Made by a program: the position numbers and the translations under genes
IMG/VR virus record: IMGVR_UViG_3300017730_001898
Span: 1 to 45,943 of that record
DNA length: 45,943 nucleotides
Reading direction: 5' to 3' (one strand)
Source: a virus
Notes under the pieces: model-generated
Told to the model about the DNA's origin: nothing
Database searches by the model: none
The model's input: the letters and a program-made list of their open reading frames with translations, nothing else
In this document: one piece after another, positions 14,788 through 23,007 of the stretch
Numbering within the stretch: the first letter of the stretch is position 1
How the letters are laid out: every line of letters starts with the position of its first letter

Positions 14788-15346
14788 TTTTGATGTAGAC
14801 ATAGATATGGCAAACAGAGATGACTTTCTTAAGTTAGTTAATCACACACCTGCAAGTATTGAAAAAGACGGTAACTTTACTAAACATAATACTGGTGTGT
14901 ATTTTCAGAATGCTCCAAAGTTTCCTCTACAAGGATACAGCACAGTAGATCATAAAGAAGCAGAGAAAGAAGGTTGGTTTAAAGTAGACTTTTTAAACAA
15001 CCACATATACACAGGTATTAAAGATGAGGTACATTTAGATAAACTTATTGCAACAGAACCTATGTGGGAACTATTCGAACATAAAGAAGTTGTAGGGCAA
15101 TTATTTCATATCAGTAATCATTATGATATTATTAAACAACATCCTCCTACAAGTTTAGAACAGTTAGCAATGATACTTGCTATAATAAGACCTGGCAAAA
15201 GGCATCTTATTGGTAAAAGTTGGGAGCAAATAGAAGCAGATGTTTGGGTCAAGCCTAATGATAACAGTTACTTCTTTAAAAAGAGCCACAGTTATGGCTA
15301 TGCTCTAGCAATTATTGTACAATTAAATTTAATTTGCGAAGGTTAA
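14777..15346 (+). CDS. DnaE-fragment-like conserved phage protein
   Basis: A 189-residue protein. SLEQLAMILAIIRPGKRHL recalls the LxALxALIRPGP motif of bacterial DNA polymerase III alpha. YFFKKSHSYGYALAI recalls the F-x-KSHAxxYA motif further along in DnaE. The catalytic PDxDxD palm residues are absent and the protein is about one-sixth the length of DnaE, so it cannot be a polymerase. Similar short proteins occur in other marine phages. It might compete with, or bind to, host polymerase partners. It ends a run of overlapping + genes and converges on the minus-strand gene (4-nt tail overlap). Confidence 0.6.
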   Translation: MKFDFDVDIDMANRDDFLKLVNHTPASIEKDGNFTKHNTGVYFQNAPKFPLQGYSTVDHKEAEKEGWFKVDFLNNHIYTGIKDEVHLDKLIATEPMWELFEHKEVVGQLFHISNHYDIIKQHPPTSLEQLAMILAIIRPGKRHLIGKSWEQIEADVWVKPNDNSYFFKKSHSYGYALAIIVQLNLICEG

Positions 15347-15723
15347 TCAGTTTTACGAACTAGTTGAACACCACGTCTTTTAATTCTTTTTCTAATTAAA
15401 TTCTGCAACGACGTCATAGGTCCAAATAAAACTTCTACATCTTTCATTACAAATGTAGATAAGAATGGAATAAATTCTTTCATTTCATGGTTTAAGAAAA
15501 TATCTATAGGCAGTTGTCTATTACTTTCCCACCACCACATATCACCATATTCTAAAAATTTCTTTTTAACTTCTAATGATGGCATTTTACTTATATCATA
15601 AAAAGTACATATAGAATTGTCGTGATTAACTACTATTCCAACATATTCATTACCTGCGTAGGTAATACCTGTAAGGAATGGGTAACGTTCTTCTGCCTCT
15701 GATATAAGTTTTTCTTTCTCCAC
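15343..15723 (-). CDS. Conserved T4-like phage protein, only minus-strand gene
   Basis: A 126-residue protein read leftward, starting with GTG at 15723. It contains ERYPFLTGITYAGNEYVGIV, EYGDMWWWESNRQLPI and a basic tail IRKRIKRRGVQLVRKT. I recognise this as conserved in T4-like cyanophages and relatives, but the function is unknown. A CATAAATA box on the minus strand ends only 5 nt before the GTG, so late and leaderless expression is possible. It converges with the upstream operon, and its 3' end overlaps that operon's last gene. Confidence 0.8.
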   Translation of the reverse strand: MEKEKLISEAEERYPFLTGITYAGNEYVGIVVNHDNSICTFYDISKMPSLEVKKKFLEYGDMWWWESNRQLPIDIFLNHEMKEFIPFLSTFVMKDVEVLFGPMTSLQNLIRKRIKRRGVQLVRKTD

Positions 15724-15728
15724 AACTT

Positions 15729-15736
15729 TATTTATG
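15729..15736 (-). promoter_or_regulatory. Minus-strand late-type promoter box
   Basis: Reads CATAAATA on the minus strand, one base from the T4 late consensus TATAAATA. It is directly upstream of the GTG-started minus-strand gene. Confidence 0.45.
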
Positions 15737-15745
15737 TTTCATAAT

Positions 15746-15753
15746 GATAAATA
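15746..15753 (+). promoter_or_regulatory. Late promoter box before virion-type gene
   Basis: GATAAATA in the context AATGATAAATA, 25 nt before the ATG at 15779. The same context precedes most other late genes in the window. Confidence 0.7.
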
Positions 15754-15778
15754 CTACAATATAAAGAGTTAAAAACTT

Positions 15779-16585
15779 ATGAGTTACGGAGATCACAAAT
15801 TATTTTTATACGACGAGGTAGTTGATCTTGTGATCGACTCGGACAGTTTATATGTGGATAACAGACCTATGAATAATAAAAGACTAACAGCACATAAAGG
15901 ATTATCTAATGAGTTAATCTTTAATATAAGAAATAAAGACAGAAAATTACAAAATGTAAATTCAGATGTTTTAAGAGGAACTATGTTTCATCCTTCTACT
16001 GGAAAAAGAATATTTTCCAGAGTATTAGAGCATACAGGAAGTGTAGGGCAAGTAAAACTTAATATGGCAGAAGGAGATTTAACAAATCTAGAACAAGGGC
16101 TATACCAATTATATATTTCTAGAGAAACTTCAGAAAACATTCAGTTACCTGTATTTGCAGATCAAAATAATAATATTAAATTTGATATACAAGTTTTAGA
16201 TCAAACAATGAAAACACCAGTAGATACTCAGACATCAAATGTAAGTCAGTTTATGCAAGTTACAAATACAAACAATGGTGATGAAGGAAATGTATTTGTT
16301 ACATCAGCATTAAAAGGTAACCAAGCAAGGAACTTTAGTTCTTGTTTACATAGTATTGCGATACATCCTAATGCATACACAGGAACTATTAATATCCAGG
16401 CAAGTTGTGTAGAAAATACACCTGATACTGCAAATAATAGTACTGATTGGTTTGAGGTAAGTAATATTTCATTAACATCTAACTCAACAATTTACCATAA
16501 TACATTCCAAGTAAATGCTAATTATATCAGAGTAATGAGCGAACCAACAGCAGGAAATATTTCTTTAGTGCAACTAAGAAACTAA
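15779..16585 (+). CDS. Putative virion structural protein
   Basis: A 268-residue protein driven by a late-type box. It is rich in Asn, Thr and Ser, with beta-strand-like periodicity in the second half. It has no signal peptide, membrane segment or enzyme motif. The composition and late promoter fit a baseplate, neck or fibre-associated virion protein. I recognise similar N-termini in marine T4-like phages, but no specific T4 gene assignment can be given. It is followed by the primase promoter. Confidence 0.6.
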   Translation: MSYGDHKLFLYDEVVDLVIDSDSLYVDNRPMNNKRLTAHKGLSNELIFNIRNKDRKLQNVNSDVLRGTMFHPSTGKRIFSRVLEHTGSVGQVKLNMAEGDLTNLEQGLYQLYISRETSENIQLPVFADQNNNIKFDIQVLDQTMKTPVDTQTSNVSQFMQVTNTNNGDEGNVFVTSALKGNQARNFSSCLHSIAIHPNAYTGTINIQASCVENTPDTANNSTDWFEVSNISLTSNSTIYHNTFQVNANYIRVMSEPTAGNISLVQLRN

Positions 16586-16614
16586 TTGACTTTTTTACAT
16601 ATATCGTGTATAAT
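16586..16614 (+). promoter_or_regulatory. Promoter for primase gene, predicted leaderless
   Basis: TTGACT at 16586-16591, a 17-nt spacer and TATAAT at 16609-16614. The -10 box ends 6 nt before the primase ATG at 16621, so transcription should start at or beside the ATG. Confidence 0.78.
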
Positions 16615-16620
16615 TAATGC

Positions 16621-17598
16621 ATGGATATAGACTTTTTAGTAGAAAAGGTGCATCGTCTCCTTTTGGATAATCTTCCAATACGAACTAATAAAACTCCTAG
16701 TGGCTGGAACACTATGGATTGTCCTATGTGTTCTGATAAAAGGAAACGTGGAGGATTAATTACTACAGGTGCAAAAATATCCTATAACTGCTTTAACTGT
16801 GGATTTACAACTGGGTGGGAGCCTAATCCTACATTAGGTAAAAAATATAAAGATCTAGCAACAACTTTAGGTGCAGATCAACAAGACATTCACAAAGTAA
16901 CAATAGAGTTACTGAAATATGCTGAAGAATTAGAAACAGAGAGTACTAACGATTATGTTTATAATTTACAAAAGTTTAATAAAATAGAATTACCAGATAA
17001 TGTTATGGCAGTAGATGATTTAGAAGAGTCACATGCTGTTAAACAGTATGCGAAACAAAGAGGACTACTTGGTCTATATCCACTGCTATACTTTAATGAC
17101 AGGTTATACAAGCAGAGATTAGTGGTCCCCTTTACCTATAATAGTGAGCTTGTAGGCTGGACTGGAAGGCATATAAGCCCTCCTAACAAACAAACGCCCA
17201 AGTACTTACATAATATGCAACCTGGATATGTTTTTAACATTGATAGATTTGCAGATAGCAAAAGAGAAATTGTTATTGTTACTGAAGGTGTTTTTGATGC
17301 AATATTAATTGATGGTATTGCAATACAAGGTAATAGTGTAGGTCCTGAACAAGCACATTTAATTGAAAAACTAGGTAAAAGAATTATTGTGTGCCCAGAT
17401 AAAGATGAAGCAGGTATAGAACTAATGTTGCAGGCCGCTGAACTAGGGTGGGAAGTAAGTTTCCCGCCTTGGCATGTTGATTGTAAAGATGCCGCAGACG
17501 CTGTACAACGTTATGGTAGAATGGCAACTGTAAGCAGTATTATAAAACATGCAACAAACAATAAACTTAAAATAGAAGTAAAGGCAAAGATGATATGA
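16621..17598 (+). CDS. DNA primase, T4 gp61-like
   Basis: Synthesises RNA primers for lagging-strand replication together with the helicase encoded 0.7 kb downstream. The 325-residue length is close to T4 gp61 (342). An N-terminal zinc ribbon has Cys at about 34, 37, 57 and 60 (CPMC and CFNC). A TOPRIM domain shows IVTEGVFDAIL with the catalytic Glu, then VCPDKDEAG with the metal-binding DxD-like acids. No ribosome-binding site precedes the ATG, in line with the predicted leaderless start. Confidence 0.93.
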   Translation: MDIDFLVEKVHRLLLDNLPIRTNKTPSGWNTMDCPMCSDKRKRGGLITTGAKISYNCFNCGFTTGWEPNPTLGKKYKDLATTLGADQQDIHKVTIELLKYAEELETESTNDYVYNLQKFNKIELPDNVMAVDDLEESHAVKQYAKQRGLLGLYPLLYFNDRLYKQRLVVPFTYNSELVGWTGRHISPPNKQTPKYLHNMQPGYVFNIDRFADSKREIVIVTEGVFDAILIDGIAIQGNSVGPEQAHLIEKLGKRIIVCPDKDEAGIELMLQAAELGWEVSFPPWHVDCKDAADAVQRYGRMATVSSIIKHATNNKLKIEVKAKMI

Positions 17599-18320
17599 AA
17601 ATATATGTAAATGGTTGCAGTTTTAGTCATGGACATAAAGACTTTGTTATAAAAAATGGAAAGTCAGACATATCGCCAGATTGGGTGTGGCCAATGCTTT
17701 TAAAAAACAACTTTCAAGATGTTGTATCAGAAGCATACAGAGGTTCTAGCAATCATAGAATAATAAGGCGTAGTATGGAATATTTAGAAAATATAAATGA
17801 TCCAGAAAATTGGACTGTTATTATACAATTTGCCAGTTTAGAAAGGCAAGAATATTATGATGAGGATTTACAATGTTGGATAGGACTTGTTGCAGACAGT
17901 CCTTGTATAGATGATATGTCCCCCAGAATAGGTAATGAATTTTTAGATGATAAAACGTCATACAAGGCTTTTAAAAGTAATTGTGGATTAGTAAATAATA
18001 ATATTAGTATAATGACAGATCTAATATTACAAATTTTAGCATTTCAAAATTTTTGCAATACAAAAGGATTTAAAAATGTTTACTATACAGGTCAAAGCAA
18101 AACAACTTTGATTAGTCATTATTTACAGCACAAGACATGGTTAGATGAATTTATGAATTTAAAAAAACTTGCATGTAATATAGATACATCAAATTTTTTA
18201 TTACCTGTATCACATATTGCTGTAGGACATGAGGAAGGTCCAGATGATGGCCATCCAAACGAAGTAGGACATCAGTTGTTCGCAAGATATATATTAAATG
18301 AGATAGAAAATTATGAGTGA
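17595..18320 (+). CDS. SGNH/GDSL-type hydrolase
   Basis: A 241-residue protein starting with the block I GCSFSHG (nucleophile Ser in GCS). Near the C-terminus it has DDGHPNEVGHQLFARYI, which supplies the Asp-x-x-His pair of the SGNH triad. Family members are esterases or lipases acting on acyl or acetyl groups, including cell-envelope sugars. Its position between primase and helicase (overlaps of 4 and 8 nt) is odd for a lysis or entry function and suggests early or middle expression. The substrate is unknown. A second member of the family is at 34497. Confidence 0.75.
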   Translation: MKIYVNGCSFSHGHKDFVIKNGKSDISPDWVWPMLLKNNFQDVVSEAYRGSSNHRIIRRSMEYLENINDPENWTVIIQFASLERQEYYDEDLQCWIGLVADSPCIDDMSPRIGNEFLDDKTSYKAFKSNCGLVNNNISIMTDLILQILAFQNFCNTKGFKNVYYTGQSKTTLISHYLQHKTWLDEFMNLKKLACNIDTSNFLLPVSHIAVGHEEGPDDGHPNEVGHQLFARYILNEIENYE

Positions 18321-19695
18321 TTTACAAAATTACAACGAAGAAACACAAGAACTGTTTTTAAAGTTTTTGTTAAGTGATAATGATTTGTTTGCTAGATGCC
18401 AAAACATTGTGAAGCCTGAATATTTTAATATGAAATACAGGGCTGTGGTAAAATTATTTCAAAGTCATGCAACAGATTTTAATAGTATTCCTACGCCTGA
18501 GCAAGTAAGTGCGGCGTCTGGTATAGCATTAGAACCTATTCCAAATGTAACTGCAGACCATCATGAATGGTTTTTAAAAGAGTTTGAAGTATTTTGCAGA
18601 CATAAAGCATTGGAAATGGCCATAATTGAAAGTACTGATTTATTAGAAAAGCAAGAGTATGGTATTGTTGAAAATAAAATTAAAGATGCAAGTCAGGTTG
18701 GACTTGTAAAGGATTTAGGATTAGATTACTTTGAAAATCCTAAAGAAAGATTACAATGGATAAAAGATCAATCTGGAGCAGTAAGTACAGGCTGGAAAGG
18801 AATAGATCACAAACTGTATGGCGGTATGAACAGAGGTGAAATGACAATTTTTGCTGGTGGTTCTGGTGCAGGTAAAAGTTTATTTTTACAAAACTTTGCA
18901 GTTAATTGGGCATTAGCAGGATTTAATGTTGTTTATATTAGTTTAGAGTTGAGTGAACAATTGATTAGTATGCGACTTGATAGCATGGTTAGTGGCTATG
19001 GCACAAAAGAGATAATGAAAAACATGGAAGATGTAGATTTAAAAGTGCGTATGAAATCCAAAGGTGCTGGTAGACTTAGAGTAAAAGCGATGCCTAATGG
19101 TGTTAATGTAAATGACATAAGAGTATTTTTAAGAGAATATGAAATATCTTGTGGTGAAAAGGTTGATTGTTTGCTGGTAGATTATTTGGATTTAATGATG
19201 CCTATTAGTGCAAAAGTAAGTGGCAGTGATTTGTTTATTAAAGACAAATATGTATCTGAAGAGTTGCGTAATTTAGCAGTAGAAAGAGACTTATTATTTG
19301 TTACTGCATCGCAGTTAAACAGAGGTGCTGTAGAGGAAATAGAGTTTGATCATCATCACATAGCAGGTGGTATTAGTAAAGTACAAACAGCAGATAATGT
19401 TGTGGGTATTTTTACAAGTAATGCTATGCGAGAAAAAGGCAGATATCAAATACAGTTTATGAAAACACGTTCTAGTAGTGGTGTAGGTACAAAAGTAGAT
19501 TTAAGATTTGATCCTGATACATTAAGGATAGAAGACTTACAAGATGGCGATGAAGATGCAATGACAATGACTACAAGTAGTTTAGTTGATCAACTTAAAC
19601 GCAATAACAGTATAAAAGCAGAAGAGCCTGAAGCACAAGATGTTATCTCAGGTGCAATGAATATGAGAGAGTTCTTTAAAAAGAATGATCAATAA
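18313..19695 (+). CDS. Replicative DNA helicase, T4 gp41/DnaB-like
   Basis: A hexameric 5'-3' helicase driving the replication fork with the primase. The 460-residue length is close to T4 gp41 (475). An N-terminal helical DnaB domain covers about the first 130 residues. The RecA-like motor has Walker A GGSGAGKS at about residues 181-188. A Walker B strand VDCLLVDYLDL is near residue 290, followed by a TASQLNRG (motif 3) segment. The acidic C-terminal tail may contact primase or loader. Its start overlaps the SGNH gene by 8 nt, so it is transcribed from the primase promoter. Confidence 0.93.
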   Translation: MSDLQNYNEETQELFLKFLLSDNDLFARCQNIVKPEYFNMKYRAVVKLFQSHATDFNSIPTPEQVSAASGIALEPIPNVTADHHEWFLKEFEVFCRHKALEMAIIESTDLLEKQEYGIVENKIKDASQVGLVKDLGLDYFENPKERLQWIKDQSGAVSTGWKGIDHKLYGGMNRGEMTIFAGGSGAGKSLFLQNFAVNWALAGFNVVYISLELSEQLISMRLDSMVSGYGTKEIMKNMEDVDLKVRMKSKGAGRLRVKAMPNGVNVNDIRVFLREYEISCGEKVDCLLVDYLDLMMPISAKVSGSDLFIKDKYVSEELRNLAVERDLLFVTASQLNRGAVEEIEFDHHHIAGGISKVQTADNVVGIFTSNAMREKGRYQIQFMKTRSSSGVGTKVDLRFDPDTLRIEDLQDGDEDAMTMTTSSLVDQLKRNNSIKAEEPEAQDVISGAMNMREFFKKNDQ

Positions 19696-19698
19696 AAT

Positions 19699-19706
19699 GA
19701 TAAATA
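19699..19706 (+). promoter_or_regulatory. Late promoter box before late operon
   Basis: GATAAATA in AAAATGATAAATA, just after the helicase stop and 28 nt before the GTG start at 19734. Confidence 0.75.
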
Positions 19707-19733
19707 GCATTATATATTTTTATTGGAGACATT

Positions 19734-20003
19734 GTGCGTAAAACACGAAGTATATTAGAAGAACTAAATCAAATATCTGTAGACAGAGACAGAGATCATG
19801 TTGTATCTAATAGAGGTGAGCATGTTATTGCAAGTGCAATCAGTTTATTGGAACAAATAGACAGTAATTATGATCCTGCTACTGCTAAAGATCTACAAAA
19901 TAGATTAGTTAATAGTATAAAAAGCAGAGATGGTAAAAAGTTCTCCAGAGGTATTGGTAAAATAATCAAAGAAGCCCAAAAAGAGAACAAAAATGCTGAT
20001 TGA
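19734..20003 (+). CDS. Small conserved late protein
   Basis: An 89-residue helical basic protein starting with GTG (TTGGAGACATT just upstream provides the ribosome-binding site). N-terminal TRSILEELNQI and later NRLVNSIKSRDGKKFSRGI are, as I recognise them, conserved in T4-like cyanophages. It is first in a late transcript leading into the predicted capsid-cargo genes. Function is unknown; it may belong to the head core or be a packaged protein. Confidence 0.75.
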   Translation: MRKTRSILEELNQISVDRDRDHVVSNRGEHVIASAISLLEQIDSNYDPATAKDLQNRLVNSIKSRDGKKFSRGIGKIIKEAQKENKNAD

Positions 20004-20946
20004 AGAAGTAGTAGAACTTAAAGAGTGGAGTACATACGATCCATCTAAAGTCAAATCTGTAAAATATAATGGCGTAGACTATGACTGGAATGCAACCAGC
20101 AAAACTTTCACGAATAAAAACACAGGTCAAACTGTACCCAAAACAGATATATTATTTAAACGACTTATAGATGATACTGTAAACAAAGTTGCAATACCAA
20201 AAAGAGCAGGTATTGGAACAAAAATAGGTAAAGCACTTGGAATGACAGGTGTGGGACAAAGTGTCAGAGGCGGACAGCCTGGTGGTGTTGCCAAAAAAAC
20301 TTTAGGTATGACTGGCTCAATTGTAGGTAGAGCGATGGACAATGTTGCAAACACAGTTGCTGGTGGTATTCAAAACTTTAGAAAAGGCCGTAAAGATCAA
20401 CAGGATAAAAACAGACGTGATGCTGAAGCACCTGAAAATAACATTGATGCATTTAATTTTACACAACAAACAAGATTAAAAAAAGGTGATAAAGATCCAA
20501 GAGAATTTACCAGAGACCCCTCTCCTACACAATTAACAAAAGATAAAAGATTTAAAAATCCTAATTTTAATAAAACAGTTGGAGTAGATGCTGTCGCTTT
20601 AGATTGGGAAAGTGTACGTGATGGAAAAACTAAAACTGTACAACCTAAAAAACCTGCAACAGTAATAGCACCTAATAACTATATGATGGGAGTACCTAGT
20701 TTTCAGTTTACTCCTACTAATCCTCAAGACCAAAATAAAAATAATCCTGAAGACGATTATGAGAACTTGAAAAAAAGAGTACAAGCAGGTAACTTAACTT
20801 CAGATGAAGCAAACCAAATTGTACAAATTGCAAACGACGGAAGAATGCATCTTAATAAAGCATTTAGAATCTGGCAACAACAAAAAATTCAGCCTGATAT
20901 AGACAAAGCAAGAAATCAAAAACAGCCAATTAGAACTAATGCCTAA
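19993..20946 (+). CDS. Putative packaged late protein with glycine-rich middle
   Basis: A 317-residue protein. It begins MLIEEVVELKEW, matching the short N-terminal pattern shared by many late proteins here, although without a perfect protease site. Residues about 70-130 contain small-residue repeats (GIGTKIGKALGMTGVGQS, GMTGSIVGRAM, NTVAGGI), like a glycine zipper that could insert into membrane. The C-terminal half is polar, Lys/Gln/Asn-rich and probably disordered. No enzyme motif is seen. It overlaps the 19734 gene and is followed 5 nt later by the KxDG protein. Confidence 0.65.
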   Translation: MLIEEVVELKEWSTYDPSKVKSVKYNGVDYDWNATSKTFTNKNTGQTVPKTDILFKRLIDDTVNKVAIPKRAGIGTKIGKALGMTGVGQSVRGGQPGGVAKKTLGMTGSIVGRAMDNVANTVAGGIQNFRKGRKDQQDKNRRDAEAPENNIDAFNFTQQTRLKKGDKDPREFTRDPSPTQLTKDKRFKNPNFNKTVGVDAVALDWESVRDGKTKTVQPKKPATVIAPNNYMMGVPSFQFTPTNPQDQNKNNPEDDYENLKKRVQAGNLTSDEANQIVQIANDGRMHLNKAFRIWQQQKIQPDIDKARNQKQPIRTNA

Positions 20947-20951
20947 CCATT

Positions 20952-22208
20952 ATGAGATATGCAGATTTATCAGAAAGTTTTTTAAGGCAAATAATACTTG
21001 AAGCAGAAGGTAAAAATACTCACCTTGAACATTTAGAGGATAATATTTTTAATAAAGGCTTTCAGGGAGCCAAAGATGCAGTAAACTATCTATACAGTTT
21101 ACACGAAATGCTGGAAGGAAATACAAAAACACCAATAAGCATGACAACAAAATGGGACGGTGCACCAGCCGTTGTGGCAGGTAAAGATCCAGAAACAGGT
21201 AAATTTTTTGTAGGAACTAAAGGTGTATTTGCACAAAAGCCTAAAATAAATTTTACAGATAAGGATATAGAAGAAAATCATCCATCAGAAGGATTGCAAG
21301 AAAAATTAAAAACTGCATTGAGAAATTTAAGGAAACTTAATTGGAATACAGTTGCACAAGGTGATATGCTTTATAGTAAAAGCGATTTAGAAACAAAAAC
21401 TATTAATGGAGAGGAAGTATTAATTTTTAAGCCTAATACAATAGTTTATGCAGTACCAACAGATAGTGATTTAGCAAAACAAATTAGCAGTTCTGATATG
21501 GGTATTGTTTGGCATACAGAGTATGTAGGTGGACCTACATTAGCAGATACCCAAGCAAAGTTTGGATTTAATAGCAGTGAACTAGGAAGTACTCCTAGTG
21601 TATGGCACAGAGACGCAATAATAAAAGATTTTAGTGGTACTGTTACATTTACACAAGAAGAAAGTGATAATGTAATGAGTGCTATTAGTGAAGCAGATAA
21701 CTATTTAAAAAGTATTGATTCTGAAACATTTGGTTGGCTAGAAAAAGGAAACGATCTAATAGGTAAAGACTTTTTACAACAATTAAAGGCTCATGTAAAT
21801 AATAACATCAGAGCAGGAGCATTTGACGAGCCTACGAAATTTGCACAAGGGTTTGTACAAAAGTATATAGATTTCATGCAAAAGAAAATAGACGGTTATA
21901 AGACAGAAAAGAAACAAGAAGAAATGACTGAAAAATTAGTACAGGGTGTTAAGTTTATTAAAGAACATGTTCCTGGTATTGTTGCTGTTTATGATTTGTA
22001 TTTAAAACTTATTGAAGCAAAGATAAGGATAGTTAAAAAGTTAGAAACAATTAGACAGTTACCTACATTTAAAGAAACAGACAACGGTTATGAAGTGACA
22101 GGCGAAGAAGGATTTGTTGCTGTAGACAGAATGGGTAATGCATTAAAACTAGTAGATAGACTGGAGTTTAGCAGACTAAACTTTGGAACAGGAATACCAG
22201 GCAAATAA
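20952..22208 (+). CDS. KxDG nucleotidyltransferase-like protein with capsid-targeting-like N-terminus
   Basis: A 418-residue protein. TTKWDGAPAVV at about residues 65-75 carries K-x-D-G, the motif I lysine signature of covalent nucleotidyltransferases (DNA/RNA ligases). It is followed by FFVGTKGVF, an AQGDMLYS motif-III-like strand and a VLIFKPNTIVYAVP segment. I recognise this as a conserved cyanophage family (I believe DUF6267), with no demonstrated activity known to me. The N-terminus MRYADLSESFLRQIILEA contains I-L-E|A, a good prohead-protease site, suggesting packaging in the head. The C-terminal third is helical and basic. It belongs to the late operon from 19699. Confidence 0.7.
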   Translation: MRYADLSESFLRQIILEAEGKNTHLEHLEDNIFNKGFQGAKDAVNYLYSLHEMLEGNTKTPISMTTKWDGAPAVVAGKDPETGKFFVGTKGVFAQKPKINFTDKDIEENHPSEGLQEKLKTALRNLRKLNWNTVAQGDMLYSKSDLETKTINGEEVLIFKPNTIVYAVPTDSDLAKQISSSDMGIVWHTEYVGGPTLADTQAKFGFNSSELGSTPSVWHRDAIIKDFSGTVTFTQEESDNVMSAISEADNYLKSIDSETFGWLEKGNDLIGKDFLQQLKAHVNNNIRAGAFDEPTKFAQGFVQKYIDFMQKKIDGYKTEKKQEEMTEKLVQGVKFIKEHVPGIVAVYDLYLKLIEAKIRIVKKLETIRQLPTFKETDNGYEVTGEEGFVAVDRMGNALKLVDRLEFSRLNFGTGIPGK

Positions 22209-22209
22209 A

Positions 22210-23007
22210 ATGGACTTTAAATTAATAGATAAAGAAATATCAGAAGCAAGGTTGTATAGAACTACATCAGGCTTCAATCAACTTACTGGTGAGTCTGTAG
22301 CAGAATTATTATATTTAAATACTCTAATAACTTTTTTAATGTATAAAGATGATAAACAACATGATTTTGCAAAGTCTTATGCAAAACAAAGCACACAATA
22401 TGGAAAATATACACTATTTAGAAGTCATGCAACAGATTTATATTTGTTAGCATATTTGGTATCTAATCCTGACAGCAAAAGTATTAAACTAAGAAATAAA
22501 CTCAGCAGTAAAAAACATTTAGATAGCCTTAAGTTTGATAAGAAAACACATTGGCAATTTATGTTTAAGTTAGCAAATGATAGAATAACAGATACTGTGG
22601 CAAGTCCATATCTGTTTAGATTGGAAAGCCAACTAAAGATTAAAAAATCCATGTACAAGCAATGGCGTAGATTAATAATGGATTGGGAAAATTTAAGATA
22701 TATACAAAGGCAGAGCGTTACAACCAGAATAGTACAGGAGTTAAGACGTTTAGGCAGAGGCAGTGAGTTAATGACACCTATGACTAGTATGCTTAAATAC
22801 AAAAAATACAGAGTAAGAGACAAGGTTACTAAAACAGATCCAATGAAGAGATTGGGTGGTACTGTGGCAGGAGCAGTTGCAGGTCGTTATGCGGGTAAAA
22901 AGATTGCACAAAAACTAAATAAGAATGTAGATAAATATAAGAAAGCAGGAACAGGACTTGGCGCAATAGCAGGTTATTGGGCAAGTGGAAGGCAAAGACA
23001 AAAATGA
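22210..23007 (+). CDS. Putative packaged protein with glycine zipper
   Basis: A 265-residue basic protein. The ATG at 22210 is 1 nt after the previous stop; an in-frame TTG at 22183 is less likely. The N-terminus MDFKLIDKEISEARLY contains I-S-E|A, a match to the T4 prohead-protease consensus. The middle is helical and basic. The C-terminus has LGGTVAGAVAGRYAGKKIA and GTGLGAIAGYWASG, paired glycine-zipper helices like those of membrane-inserting or channel-forming peptides. It may be an ejected protein that acts at the host membrane. No enzyme motif is seen. Its stop overlaps the next ATG. Confidence 0.65.
   Translation: MDFKLIDKEISEARLYRTTSGFNQLTGESVAELLYLNTLITFLMYKDDKQHDFAKSYAKQSTQYGKYTLFRSHATDLYLLAYLVSNPDSKSIKLRNKLSSKKHLDSLKFDKKTHWQFMFKLANDRITDTVASPYLFRLESQLKIKKSMYKQWRRLIMDWENLRYIQRQSVTTRIVQELRRLGRGSELMTPMTSMLKYKKYRVRDKVTKTDPMKRLGGTVAGAVAGRYAGKKIAQKLNKNVDKYKKAGTGLGAIAGYWASGRQRQK

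Noticed and set aside
14777-15346. Annotation as DNA polymerase III alpha subunit
   Set aside because: Catalytic Asp residues and most of the protein are missing; only short DnaE-like stretches remain.
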